A stretch of DNA of 20,905 nt from a virus. The notes under the pieces were generated by a model. It was not told the origin of the DNA. It ran no database searches and worked only from the letters and a program-made list of their open reading frames with translations. The translations under genes were made by a program, and so were the position numbers. The DNA lies in IMG/VR virus record IMGVR_UViG_3300050014_000209, positions 1 to 20,905 of that record; one strand, given 5' to 3'. This document shows, piece after piece, positions 1 through 7,852 of this stretch (the first letter of the stretch is position 1; every line of letters starts with the position of its first letter).

Positions 1-838
1 CAGGTGAATAACTAGCACTAATTGCAAAAGAAGAACTTGCAACTGTCATCGAACTCGTTTGCGAGTTGGTTATGTAAGAACTTGTTACGTTAATTAAACT
101 ATTAATGGCGGCATCATTCGAACTAGTATAAGAATTAAATGTAGTATTATTGACCAATGAACTCGTGTCTATAAATTGAGACGGAGCATATGACGCAGAA
201 ATTGCATAACTTGCACTTTGATAACGAAGATCGGAGGCGGCAGCGGTGTAGGAATAAAGACTATTATTTTGAGGGGTAATGGTTTGTGAAACCATTGAAG
301 ATTGAACGATGCAATCATTGACATTTGAATCAGTCGTTGGTAAAATACGATCAATACAATTTTTTATTTTGCCAACATATTTTATCTTATAAGGTTGATT
401 AGGAACAAGCGGAATTGTAATACTACCCGTTAAATCGGTCACACAATCAATTCTATTGCCTGTAACCAGAAATTTACTACCACTAACATCGATAAAACCT
501 ATATTTTTATTTATGGGGGTTAATGAAAAGTAAATGGGTAAATTAGAAATACCATTGGAATTTTCTAAATTAAAAGTTACATTGACTAATGATCCCGAAG
601 AAGTGGAACCTGAAATTACTGAACCCGACTGATTAATATACCAATCATTTGAACTTTCTCCATTATTTTCTACTTTATAAATATTATCAACCAGTGAAAA
701 TGTGGCCGGAGCAACTGAAGAAGTAATGACATCGGCTAAAACCCGGTAAGAGCCATTGGTCAATGGATAAATAATTGGTTGAAAACTAAAAGAAGAAGTT
801 ACACTTGATCCATCAGCATTAATAAATTGAAATGTCAT
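1..838 (-). CDS. Tail fibre / receptor-binding protein, N-terminal part (cut by window edge)
   Basis: The reading frame starts at ATG 838 and stays open for 279 codons to base 1, so the C-terminus is missing. Residues 1-160 are Ser/Thr/Asn-rich and look like a beta-sandwich baseplate-attachment domain; the segment around 132-155 (CVTDLTGSITIPLVPNQPY) resembles the strand-rich N-termini of phage fibre or upper-baseplate proteins. From about residue 195 the protein changes to short repeats of the type SASYAISASYAP (208-219) and SSSFAISASYSP (268-279), a pattern seen in phage fibre shafts and likely to form a trimeric beta-rich rod. The gene is last in the tail module, where host-recognition proteins usually sit. 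It is preceded by a 76-base gap with two small hairpins. The fibre role is inferred from repeat type and position; receptor and tip domain are not visible. Confidence 0.72.
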   Translation of the reverse strand, partial: MTFQFINADGSSVTSSFSFQPIIYPLTNGSYRVLADVITSSVAPATFSLVDNIYKVENNGESSNDWYINQSGSVISGSTSSGSLVNVTFNLENSNGISNLPIYFSLTPINKNIGFIDVSGSKFLVTGNRIDCVTDLTGSITIPLVPNQPYKIKYVGKIKNCIDRILPTTDSNVNDCIVQSSMVSQTITPQNNSLYSYTAAASDLRYQSASYAISASYAPSQFIDTSSLVNNTTFNSYTSSNDAAINSLINVTSSYITNSQTSSMTVASSSFAISASYSP

Positions 839-857
839 AATATTTGAGCCTTCGCTT

Positions 858-897
858 TTGAGTTACTTCTAACTCGATTACCCACTGTTTGGGTGGT
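858..897 (-). other. Two small hairpins in the leader of the fibre gene
   Basis: Between the 63-residue gene and the fibre start there are two inverted repeats. One is a perfect 6-bp stem GAGTTA/TAACTC with a 4-base loop (860-875). The other is a 5-bp stem ACCCA/TGGGT with a 5-base loop (880-894). Neither has a T-tract on the transcribed strand, so they are not typical intrinsic terminators. They may shape the mRNA leader or an RNA-processing site. The role is inference. Confidence 0.35.
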
Positions 898-910
898 TAT
901 TCTATGAGGA

Positions 911-921
911 TTCGTCAAAAA
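911..921 (-). promoter_or_regulatory. TTTTTGACGAA repeat element, copy 1
   Basis: The minus strand reads TTTTTGACGAA. It spans the stop codon of the 63-residue gene (the TGA lies inside it) and sits 72 bases upstream of the fibre start. The same 11-mer occurs at 14738-14748 and 17426-17436, and its 10-base core at 12653-12662. Function is unknown. Confidence 0.35.
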
Positions 922-1106
922 CTTACTAAATCATTTAATTTTTTTCGTCTCTTGGCACAGGTTGAACAGCCCTTAATATGGGTGTGAAATACTCTATCAA
1001 TGACGGTAGCTATGGGTTCAGCAACTTTTGCAACGACATCACCCAATCCCTTAATCTTAGGTATTTCTTCTTGTTTACTTTTGTTTACATCGTGGAGTCT
1101 GATCAT
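915..1106 (-). CDS. Small Cys-motif protein, unknown function
   Basis: A 63-residue basic protein. The ATG at 1106 overlaps the TGA of the preceding gene in an ATGA junction, which supports both the start and translational coupling. A predicted helix in the middle (GDVVAKVAEPIATVIDRVF) is followed by a C-terminal GCSTCAKRRKKLNDLVSF tail with a CxxC pair and a KRRKKLN basic patch. Similar GC-x-C-x(2)-R-x(3)-LN tails occur at the C-termini of small uncharacterised phage proteins. With only two cysteines, metal binding would need a partner or dimer. It is the third gene of a block with two glycosyltransferase-like genes and may act with them or be an unrelated tail-module passenger. Function is not assigned. 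Confidence 0.6.
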   Translation of the reverse strand: MIRLHDVNKSKQEEIPKIKGLGDVVAKVAEPIATVIDRVFHTHIKGCSTCAKRRKKLNDLVSF

Positions 1107-1714
1107 ACATTATTAATGGGGTGGGGGGTTGATAGATCATTGGCTCTGAATTTAGTTACCCCGCAATCAGGAAATTCTTCCATCCATCGAAGGATTCCCG
1201 TTTTATAAAAATCTACTAATCCATGCTCTATTCTTGTTTTACCAAATGATTTTTTGATGGGTTTTATATTAAAAATAAAATCAACACGGCGAATTGCTTC
1301 TTGTTTGTTAGTGATAGTTTTTAAAATGAAACTTTCACCATTGATGTTTGGAATGGGGTAGCATCCGATATTGAACGAATATCCTTCAACCATCTTGGTT
1401 AGTTCATCCTCCTTATTTGAAACATTATTCCAGAAAGAAGGACTAACGATACAAGTATCATGTAGTAAGAAGATGGAACCGGTATGTTGTCGTTGTTGAG
1501 CTTGCCAATTCAACGCAGTATACTCCCAATTATTTTCTTTAAATGGTATCATATTACAATCATAAGACCCCGATAACATGGAGCCCGAAGATATCATACC
1601 CCCAACAACTACAGTTATAGCCTCAGCCGGACAACCACTGGCACTTAAACTTGCCAACAAAGGCGGTAGGGTTAATTGATAATAATTTATATTGCTAGAT
1701 ATTAGGATTTGCAT
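1103..1714 (-). CDS. Possible second glycosyltransferase (GT-A-like), weakly supported
   Basis: A 203-residue protein from ATG 1714. The N-terminus MQILISSNINYYQLTLPPLL followed by AITVVVGG (residues 32-39) reads like the first strand-helix-strand of a GT-A nucleotide-sugar fold. The segment YTALNWQAQQ...IFLLHDTCIV (65-90) places an HDT (85-87) where a DxD metal-binding motif would lie, so the usual double aspartate is absent. The frame is open upstream to in-frame ATGs at 1738 and 1774, but these would overlap the preceding gene more deeply (44 and 80 bases rather than 20) and add residues that do not look like part of the fold. The gene directly follows a clear GT-A enzyme, and its stop overlaps the next start. 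It could be a degenerate glycosyltransferase, a partner subunit, or an unrelated tail protein. Confidence 0.5.
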   Translation of the reverse strand: MQILISSNINYYQLTLPPLLASLSASGCPAEAITVVVGGMISSGSMLSGSYDCNMIPFKENNWEYTALNWQAQQRQHTGSIFLLHDTCIVSPSFWNNVSNKEDELTKMVEGYSFNIGCYPIPNINGESFILKTITNKQEAIRRVDFIFNIKPIKKSFGKTRIEHGLVDFYKTGILRWMEEFPDCGVTKFRANDLSTPHPINNV

Positions 1715-2345
1715 AGTATTTTTTAAAGGTGCGTTCATACTCTTCGTCGGCTCCCGGTTTAAGTGATAAAGCATTTTCGTCGGTCATATCGTGAAGGTTT
1801 TCAAATTTATCAGTCGGAATAATTAATTTATTAACCATTGGCAATCTTCCAAATAAATCAATTTCCCCGCAGGTCCACGAAAATTTACTATAATCGTGAT
1901 TGAGGAACATCCATTTTTTCATGAGCATGCAATACGCAATGATATGATTCACTGCTTTCGGATACTCGTTCAATTCTTCTGATTTAATTATTTCTCCCTC
2001 TTTATAGGAATAATCGCCTTTATTAAATATTTTACCACATATTCCAAGAGCAGTATTATCGTCGGAATATTTCAATAGATCAGAAAATAATCCCGGCTTA
2101 ATTTTTATATCATCATCCATCATGAAAATATTATCATAGGAAGCCATCGAAGCTAGGGAATATCGAATATTTGCTCCGAGGTTCTTCTGTGAGTTTATTA
2201 CGGTTATGGGATAATCGGTTTTAAATATACCCGAATTATCCCATAATATTACTTCACCACATTCAGGCTCCGATAATATAGTCTTTAAATTTGACTCAAT
2301 ATTATGTGCTCGTTTCCAGTTTAAGAGAATAGATGTTATTTTCAT
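1695..2345 (-). CDS. Glycosyltransferase, GT-A fold (family 2-like)
   Basis: A 216-residue protein. ATG 2345 is chosen because it lies one base after the TAA of the preceding gene and starts the fold directly (MKITSILLNWKR); an upstream alternative start at 2411 would run 22 residues into that gene. Visible features are strand one with ILLNWKR (residues 6-12), EVILWDNSG (31-39), NLGANIRYSLA (55-65) and the DxD-type MMDDDIKIKPG (75-85, Asp77-79), which binds metal and the sugar nucleotide in this fold. SWTCGEIDLFGRL (156-168) fits the acceptor or catalytic-base region. There is no signal peptide or membrane helix, so it should act in the host cytoplasm. Donor and acceptor cannot be read from the sequence; candidates are virion proteins, host surface-glycan precursors or phage DNA. 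GT64-like assignment is an alternative. Confidence 0.82.
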   Translation of the reverse strand: MKITSILLNWKRAHNIESNLKTILSEPECGEVILWDNSGIFKTDYPITVINSQKNLGANIRYSLASMASYDNIFMMDDDIKIKPGLFSDLLKYSDDNTALGICGKIFNKGDYSYKEGEIIKSEELNEYPKAVNHIIAYCMLMKKWMFLNHDYSKFSWTCGEIDLFGRLPMVNKLIIPTDKFENLHDMTDENALSLKPGADEEYERTFKKYYANPNI

Positions 2346-2346
2346 G

Positions 2347-5300
2347 TTAAAAATATAAATCGGGGCATAGATATTTGTAATCGTAGAGGGAACAAATAGT
2401 AGCACACGCATTGGCCTTTAGATTCCATATATACAGCATGGAAACGGGAGCACCACCAACAGCAACATTTTTAATATAGGGCGGAGTAATACCTGAACTT
2501 GTCACGGTTGGATCATCAATCATCCACTTAAAATGTCCTGAACTACTAATGGGGTTGGGAGCACCGTCAGTCGTTCCGTCTAATAATTTAGTTGTTGGTA
2601 ATGTTAAAAAGGGTTCAATTTGTTGGGGTAGTCCATAGTAATCATGATAAAAAGTTGCGCCACCCTCACCTATCACGGGATAACTGTCCTGACAAGATCC
2701 ATCATCTGAAAGTGGCCCGATTACATAATAAGGATCGACCTCACATCTTTTATGGGGTGTTTGAAAATCAAAGGTCTGTTGATTCTGGACTACTTCCCCT
2801 TGCCAACGACTATTATAGAAATAATCATAAGTAACATTGGGAATAGAATATTGCCGAGAATTCTTACTCCATACTCCTTCATGATTATTACTATAGATTA
2901 TCCATGCCGTATTGCCGCAAGTCGAACCGCATTCATTTTCAGGAATACCATCGAGCGAAGCACTAACGATACTTACCTGAGTTGCCTTGAATGATTTATA
3001 TCCTAAATTAGGATTAGATCCAGTCGGAACCGGTAGACCCATACAGTCCGTTAAACCTGATAAACGACTAACTTCGGAGTTTGTCCGATTATCAACGACC
3101 CACTCTAAAGTAACAACTTGACCTTTTGGTTGATCATCACACCACCAAGTCTTGGAACCACTGCTTATAAGAAAAATAGCCTTCTGAAAATCACCACTGG
3201 CCGACGCATGAAAATCATCAATGTAATTGATGGTAACGGAACTAGCCAGAGGAGATTGTTTAGGAACAAATATATTTTGAGGGTTAAATGTTCCTTTATA
3301 AAAATCAACAATGGCCGAGCCTGAATATTGATTTTGAGGTGTTTCAAATTCTATTAAGGAATGAGTGTGGTCATATGTTACATTAATAGGAGTTGTTCCA
3401 AAGGCTGGACATTTTGGATAACTTAATCGACAAAATGTATTTTCAAATTCAGCAGGTAAATTTAAAATCAATGACCCCGTCGTTAAAGAATAGGGGGTTC
3501 CAACTCCATCACCACTAACCCCTGTTATTGAAAAGAAACCATTAACATCAGTTCCTCCCCATATATCATTGGTTGATGGGGGGATTGTTGGATTTAAGAA
3601 AATAGCACTTGCCGTTCCATCTCCTCCATAACTATAAAGGATACCTTGACCGGGAGTTGTCGACCAATCGGTATAGCAACTAACAGCCGTTTCATCAACT
3701 GTAAATCTATCTTGACCATATGGTTTATTAAAATTCCAAGAAGGTATTGTTTGTTTTACTTCACAGAATTTTTGTTTCCAACCAAAAAATCCTAAATTAA
3801 TATTGAAACTATATGGAAACAAAAATTGAGCATCATAGTTATTCGTCCATTGCGTTGCCGTTAAAGGTAATCCGAATTGGCCTCCATTAACTTGTCCGTA
3901 ACTTTCAATATACCACGCAGGATAACCGCCGTCTTCTGGATGACAAGCTTGATAATTATAAACGGGGAACCTCCAATCCCAATTACCTGTTTTGATTATC
4001 ATGGGGGTGCTACCACTCCCCGCAACTATGCTTGGTTTACCTAGTATGGAACCATCAAAGTAGGAACAAGTTCCTGTTGCTGCACAGATATCTTGCGAAC
4101 CTGTTCCCGACCAATAAAATCCTTTGGATGATTGATCGAACCACGCACAAGTATCGTAAGTTGGAGTCCAATCAGCACCACCCGTATCATATGTCGGAAT
4201 CCAGCAAGGACTATAAGGAACGGCACCATAGATATCGTTGATTGGTATACCACGTCCACCCGTGCTATAAGGTGCATTACCATTACTATCAGCAATGGGA
4301 GAACGAAGATCCAGTATCGGACAGGCTACCTCAACATCGCTTGGTCGTCTATAATTTTCATTATAAGTTACGAGCGGTGCAATATGAGCATAACCGTCAA
4401 TACGGGGAGGATAAATATTATTATCTGTTAATTCCCAAGTTGATAACAAGGTATCCAATTGAGCTTGAACGTCATCCCCAGTATAGGCATCTCCCAAAGT
4501 AATCAATCCGTCATATTGATGATCGTCATACCGAGCTCCACAATAACCAGAAACCATATGCATGGTGATGTTGAATGTATAACTTGTTTCGGTTCTTGTA
4601 AAGGAAGCCTCTAAAGTTGAAGTCCCCATTACTCCTTTATTGGTATAGGCCGAACCCGATAAGGGAGAATTGGGATCATCACAAAATAATACGCAATCAT
4701 CAGGATAGGGAACATCAAACGAAAGAGATACATCCCAACTATTACCTACATTGGGAAGAATAGCTGGTTGTCCTATTGGATACAAACCACCACATTCGTT
4801 GACGCTCGCAGCAACATTCCATTCATTCAGCAATTCTACGAATATTGGCATATGATTATTACCAGCAGGTAAATTTGTTAATTCACCAGCAATCGGATTA
4901 CCGGGATCATAGCTACCGGGATTATGGTAGGAGCGTGGTCCACTTTGAGGATTGCCATAAGAATCATAATGACCATTGGGGAAATCATATTCTTCAGCCG
5001 TGTCACCACATCCCGTTAAATGTTCTCTTGTCCACATACCATCCATATTAATTGTTCCAAAAACTCCACCACAGTTATCATCAATTTCATAACTTCCCGA
5101 AAAGTATTCGGTGAACGTGGAATCAACGTTAGTTGTATTTGTTGTTACTTCCCCTGAATATTCATCGACAACAACAGTCCTCGCTGAGGTTGATGTCCAA
5201 CTTACGCCGGATCTTTGGTTGATCAAAGACCATGGAGTATTGGTGTCGTCGCAAGGGTAAGACCCAGTAACGTCAGCATATGAAACATCTGCGCTATAAT

Positions 5301-5877
5301 TTAAATCCCAAGTTATACTCCTATAAGTTGTTTGATTAGGCGTTCCATTAAATCCACGATAATCAATAATATTACCTGAACAACTCGATTCAACATTGTT
5401 ACCTGAATAAAATTCACAATCGGTGAGGGGTGGATTACCCTGTTGGTATTTTTTGGCTTGAACATTTTTATAGCCCCACCAATTTTCACAGAGGGAATGA
5501 GTTACAAGGGAAGCTGTTGGATAAATCGGGATGAATGGAAATGTTGAATTATATCCATCGATTGGATTGGGTTGTAACCATTGACCATGAGGGCAACCAT
5601 TATCTACCATTGATGAAGTATCGTTACAACACCAACTGGGAGTTACAACGCAAGATTCATCACTTCCACATGCCAATGCAAATTTTCTAGAATAGGGTGA
5701 ACCGGTTGTTGGGATAACGCCACGAGGCATAATCACATTATCATTGATTGCATCTTGAATTAAATAACTTGAAGTTGAACTGCCCGTGAAAAAGGGTAAA
5801 TAAATTGGTTCTTGCCCGGTTTTCCAGCCGTCTGCTGGTGGGCGATATGGTTGACCAATTGAGCCAATATTCTCCAT
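2347..5877 (-). CDS. Large cysteine-rich tail-module protein, unknown function
   Basis: A 1176-residue protein, the largest in the window. ATG 5877 (MENIGSIGQPYRPP) lies two bases after the preceding TAA; an earlier start at 5904 would overlap that gene. I recognise no family. The composition is striking: rich in Tyr, Trp, Gly, Ser, Asn, Pro and Asp, poor in Lys, with about 34 cysteines spread over the full length, including CC near residue 88, CAATGTC, and a C-terminal cluster CATICSLYDYKYLC. A short tandem duplication WIPTYDT / WTPTYDT sits at residues 559-565 and 570-576. No signal peptide or membrane segment is evident. Size, composition and position between tail-tip genes and the fibre suggest a beta-rich virion protein of the tail tip or a spike. 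An adhesin or glycan-degrading depolymerase role cannot be excluded. Confidence 0.7.
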   Translation of the reverse strand: MENIGSIGQPYRPPADGWKTGQEPIYLPFFTGSSTSSYLIQDAINDNVIMPRGVIPTTGSPYSRKFALACGSDESCVVTPSWCCNDTSSMVDNGCPHGQWLQPNPIDGYNSTFPFIPIYPTASLVTHSLCENWWGYKNVQAKKYQQGNPPLTDCEFYSGNNVESSCSGNIIDYRGFNGTPNQTTYRSITWDLNYSADVSYADVTGSYPCDDTNTPWSLINQRSGVSWTSTSARTVVVDEYSGEVTTNTTNVDSTFTEYFSGSYEIDDNCGGVFGTINMDGMWTREHLTGCGDTAEEYDFPNGHYDSYGNPQSGPRSYHNPGSYDPGNPIAGELTNLPAGNNHMPIFVELLNEWNVAASVNECGGLYPIGQPAILPNVGNSWDVSLSFDVPYPDDCVLFCDDPNSPLSGSAYTNKGVMGTSTLEASFTRTETSYTFNITMHMVSGYCGARYDDHQYDGLITLGDAYTGDDVQAQLDTLLSTWELTDNNIYPPRIDGYAHIAPLVTYNENYRRPSDVEVACPILDLRSPIADSNGNAPYSTGGRGIPINDIYGAVPYSPCWIPTYDTGGADWTPTYDTCAWFDQSSKGFYWSGTGSQDICAATGTCSYFDGSILGKPSIVAGSGSTPMIIKTGNWDWRFPVYNYQACHPEDGGYPAWYIESYGQVNGGQFGLPLTATQWTNNYDAQFLFPYSFNINLGFFGWKQKFCEVKQTIPSWNFNKPYGQDRFTVDETAVSCYTDWSTTPGQGILYSYGGDGTASAIFLNPTIPPSTNDIWGGTDVNGFFSITGVSGDGVGTPYSLTTGSLILNLPAEFENTFCRLSYPKCPAFGTTPINVTYDHTHSLIEFETPQNQYSGSAIVDFYKGTFNPQNIFVPKQSPLASSVTINYIDDFHASASGDFQKAIFLISSGSKTWWCDDQPKGQVVTLEWVVDNRTNSEVSRLSGLTDCMGLPVPTGSNPNLGYKSFKATQVSIVSASLDGIPENECGSTCGNTAWIIYSNNHEGVWSKNSRQYSIPNVTYDYFYNSRWQGEVVQNQQTFDFQTPHKRCEVDPYYVIGPLSDDGSCQDSYPVIGEGGATFYHDYYGLPQQIEPFLTLPTTKLLDGTTDGAPNPISSSGHFKWMIDDPTVTSSGITPPYIKNVAVGGAPVSMLYIWNLKANACATICSLYDYKYLCPDLYF

Positions 5878-5879
5878 AA

Positions 5880-6830
5880 TTATTCGGGTGTATAGGGCAA
5901 CCAACCCCTGTTAAAATTAGACCCACTTAAAAATCCATTAACATACATGGTTTGATTATTGCAGAGTTGAGCTGCGAACATGGGGGACATAGCTTCCCAA
6001 TAACGAATATTAGCATTAAGTGAACTGGTTCCTTCTTCGCTAAAAACCGACGCTGTCATTTGTAAATTTAAAGGTATCTCTGGATAAATAGGATAAGCAA
6101 TATTATAATCATTACGTTCATCGATGGTTGGCACGGGCTGGACACAAATAAATAATCCAGCACAAATAGGGCAATTACTCGAACTAGTAAAGGTATCAGT
6201 TGTACCTATCGTCAAGGGAGAATTGTCCCAATCGACATAACTCGAACTTGCATTAGGAAATACTCGAACAACATCATTTACTGCATATGAAGCAGATGAT
6301 TTATAATCACTCATCCAATTCAATCCACCACTACCACCTAATATTTGCCAAAAAGATTGACTTGCGGTAACAGTCCAATAAGATTCAACCACACCGATAA
6401 TGGGGGTAAACGTTTGAGTTGTTGGGTAATAAATATTATTAGCACGTCGGTAGCCATTAGCATAATCTTCCGTTATGGAACCACCATAAGAATCAATATT
6501 AGGGGCAACTGTTCCGATAAGTAAAGCTGAAGTCATTATTCCTGCCGGGACATAATTTATACAAACCCAAGTTCCGACACTTGAACCTGATATCGATGAA
6601 GATATCGTTACCACATCATTAACGAAATATTCAGCATTAAAATCATAATTACCAATAAATCTCATTTTCTCATTGGCATATTCTTTAGTATGTTCAATGA
6701 TATGTGAATTGTTGTGACTGGTTATTTTTATTCCTCTTCCAGCCACAACTTTATTGGAATTGACGCCCTGACCCAAGGCATTCAAATAAGAATTATCAGG
6801 ATGCTCTAATGGATAGGGACGAATATGCAT
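5880..6830 (-). CDS. Tail-tip/baseplate-position protein with two carbohydrate-binding-like modules
   Basis: A 316-residue protein starting at ATG 6830, two bases after the stop of the preceding gene. Residues 16-46 (LNALGQGVNSNKVVAGRGI and following) match a beta-turn segment often found near the N-terminus of phage tail proteins. Two related units follow: residues 57-92, with YDFNAEYFVNDVVTI then GTWVCINY, and residues 172-232, with DYKSSASYAVNDVVRV then GLFICVQP. The pattern Y-x(5)-Y-x-V-NDVV...(W/F)-(V/I)-C is like the small CBM5/12 (ChtBD3-type) fold used by phage proteins and chitinases to bind glycans. The likely role is host-surface glycan contact or tail-tip structure. The domain call rests on pattern only; substrate is unknown. 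Confidence 0.65.
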   Translation of the reverse strand: MHIRPYPLEHPDNSYLNALGQGVNSNKVVAGRGIKITSHNNSHIIEHTKEYANEKMRFIGNYDFNAEYFVNDVVTISSSISGSSVGTWVCINYVPAGIMTSALLIGTVAPNIDSYGGSITEDYANGYRRANNIYYPTTQTFTPIIGVVESYWTVTASQSFWQILGGSGGLNWMSDYKSSASYAVNDVVRVFPNASSSYVDWDNSPLTIGTTDTFTSSSNCPICAGLFICVQPVPTIDERNDYNIAYPIYPEIPLNLQMTASVFSEEGTSSLNANIRYWEAMSPMFAAQLCNNQTMYVNGFLSGSNFNRGWLPYTPE

Positions 6831-6832
6831 AA

Positions 6833-7846
6833 TTAAGATGTAGGATTATTGGTTGCCGTAATTACAAGGGGGAAATCACGAGTAGGACTTTCAATGTAGT
6901 AAATTCCATCTAAATATTCATTCCATATAAATTCTTGGGTTAGTTGAATTTTGTTCCGAGATATAAATTGAAAGGAGGGTGGTTTAACTAACCAGCCTGC
7001 ATAAGTAGTCCAAGGAAATACATCAATGGTTTTATTGGCCTGTTTCATATACGACCGATTCATAAATCTAGAAACTGTATCAGGAGTTCCATATTTATTT
7101 ATCAGGGACCTACTGGATAAAATATAGTTCACTGTTCCTTGAGAATTTAAACTACTATATTCCAAATCAGCCGATAACTGGAAAGCACTATTGCTATTAT
7201 TTTTATCAATGACCGCAGTTCTTTTTAATGTTTGGGTATAACTTGGAACTCCTTCAACCCCCATTCTAATATATTGTTGAATTTGTTGTGCTTGTTTATT
7301 AAACACCGTATAAGACCCCGATGTTACATTAATGATACTTTTATTTTCAATGGATCGTTGAACGGCTAATTGCAGAGGAACCGGTAATACAACATAATTA
7401 CCATTAGTTGATGGGGGAACAAAGGAATTGACTAAAAGACCTTGTGCATATAGTGGTTTCATATCCATTGTTGGAACTAACTCCCACTGTTCCGTTGCAA
7501 ATAAACTTACGTTAAAATCTTCACTGGTCATGGTGTCCCAAGGAGCAGTAACAGTTATGTTATGAACGGGTCCTTCAACTATTTCATAGTTACATGACCA
7601 ATCGGCAAAATAATTCGCTAAATTTTGAATATCATTATACGATATTGAAGTATAAACATGGGTAGTTTGCCCCAAGGTTGATATTTGATAACTTACTCTA
7701 CGTGCCGACAATTTAATTAATTGACTGGTTGGAAAGGATAATCCCTTAATCGGACTTGGTAGTGACCTGAATGGATCTTGTGGAATATAAGCCGTTTGTT
7801 CAATGGATGATAATCCGTTTTGATGATAATTGATTTGATTAGACAT
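6833..7846 (-). CDS. Tail protein downstream of tape measure (distal-tail position)
   Basis: A 337-residue protein. ATG 7846 lies six bases after the tape-measure stop. I see no named motif. The sequence alternates polar and hydrophobic residues as in beta-sheet proteins and has few charges, with a recurrent aromatic pattern (WELVPTMDMKPLYAQG around 122-137; FPWTTYAGWLVKPPSFQF towards the C-terminus). The first gene after a tape measure in siphoviruses usually encodes the distal tail protein or first baseplate component, so that is the working inference. It forms a compact block with the next two genes, with junctions of two bases each. The role comes from position, not homology. Confidence 0.6.
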   Translation of the reverse strand: MSNQINYHQNGLSSIEQTAYIPQDPFRSLPSPIKGLSFPTSQLIKLSARRVSYQISTLGQTTHVYTSISYNDIQNLANYFADWSCNYEIVEGPVHNITVTAPWDTMTSEDFNVSLFATEQWELVPTMDMKPLYAQGLLVNSFVPPSTNGNYVVLPVPLQLAVQRSIENKSIINVTSGSYTVFNKQAQQIQQYIRMGVEGVPSYTQTLKRTAVIDKNNSNSAFQLSADLEYSSLNSQGTVNYILSSRSLINKYGTPDTVSRFMNRSYMKQANKTIDVFPWTTYAGWLVKPPSFQFISRNKIQLTQEFIWNEYLDGIYYIESPTRDFPLVITATNNPTS

Positions 7847-7852
7847 AATATT

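Noticed and set aside
904-987. 27-codon plus-strand frame MRIRQKLTK... beginning at the repeat element
   Set aside because: It runs antisense through the conserved C-terminal Cys-motif tail of the 63-residue gene; its similarity to the plus-strand frame at 12.65 kb is due only to the shared TTCGTCAAAA repeat.
2346-2411. Longer N-terminus for the glycosyltransferase (start at 2411)
   Set aside because: The extra 22 residues lie inside the preceding gene, and the fold begins exactly at ATG 2345.
4032-4502. Overlapping plus-strand open frames within the 1176-residue gene
   Set aside because: Several frames overlap one another with Ile/His/Arg/Tyr-rich composition, typical of antisense shadows; the minus-strand gene is continuous through them.
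5878-5904. Longer N-terminus for the 1176-residue protein (start at 5904)
   Set aside because: It overlaps the preceding gene's end, while ATG 5877 sits two bases after that stop, matching other junctions here.
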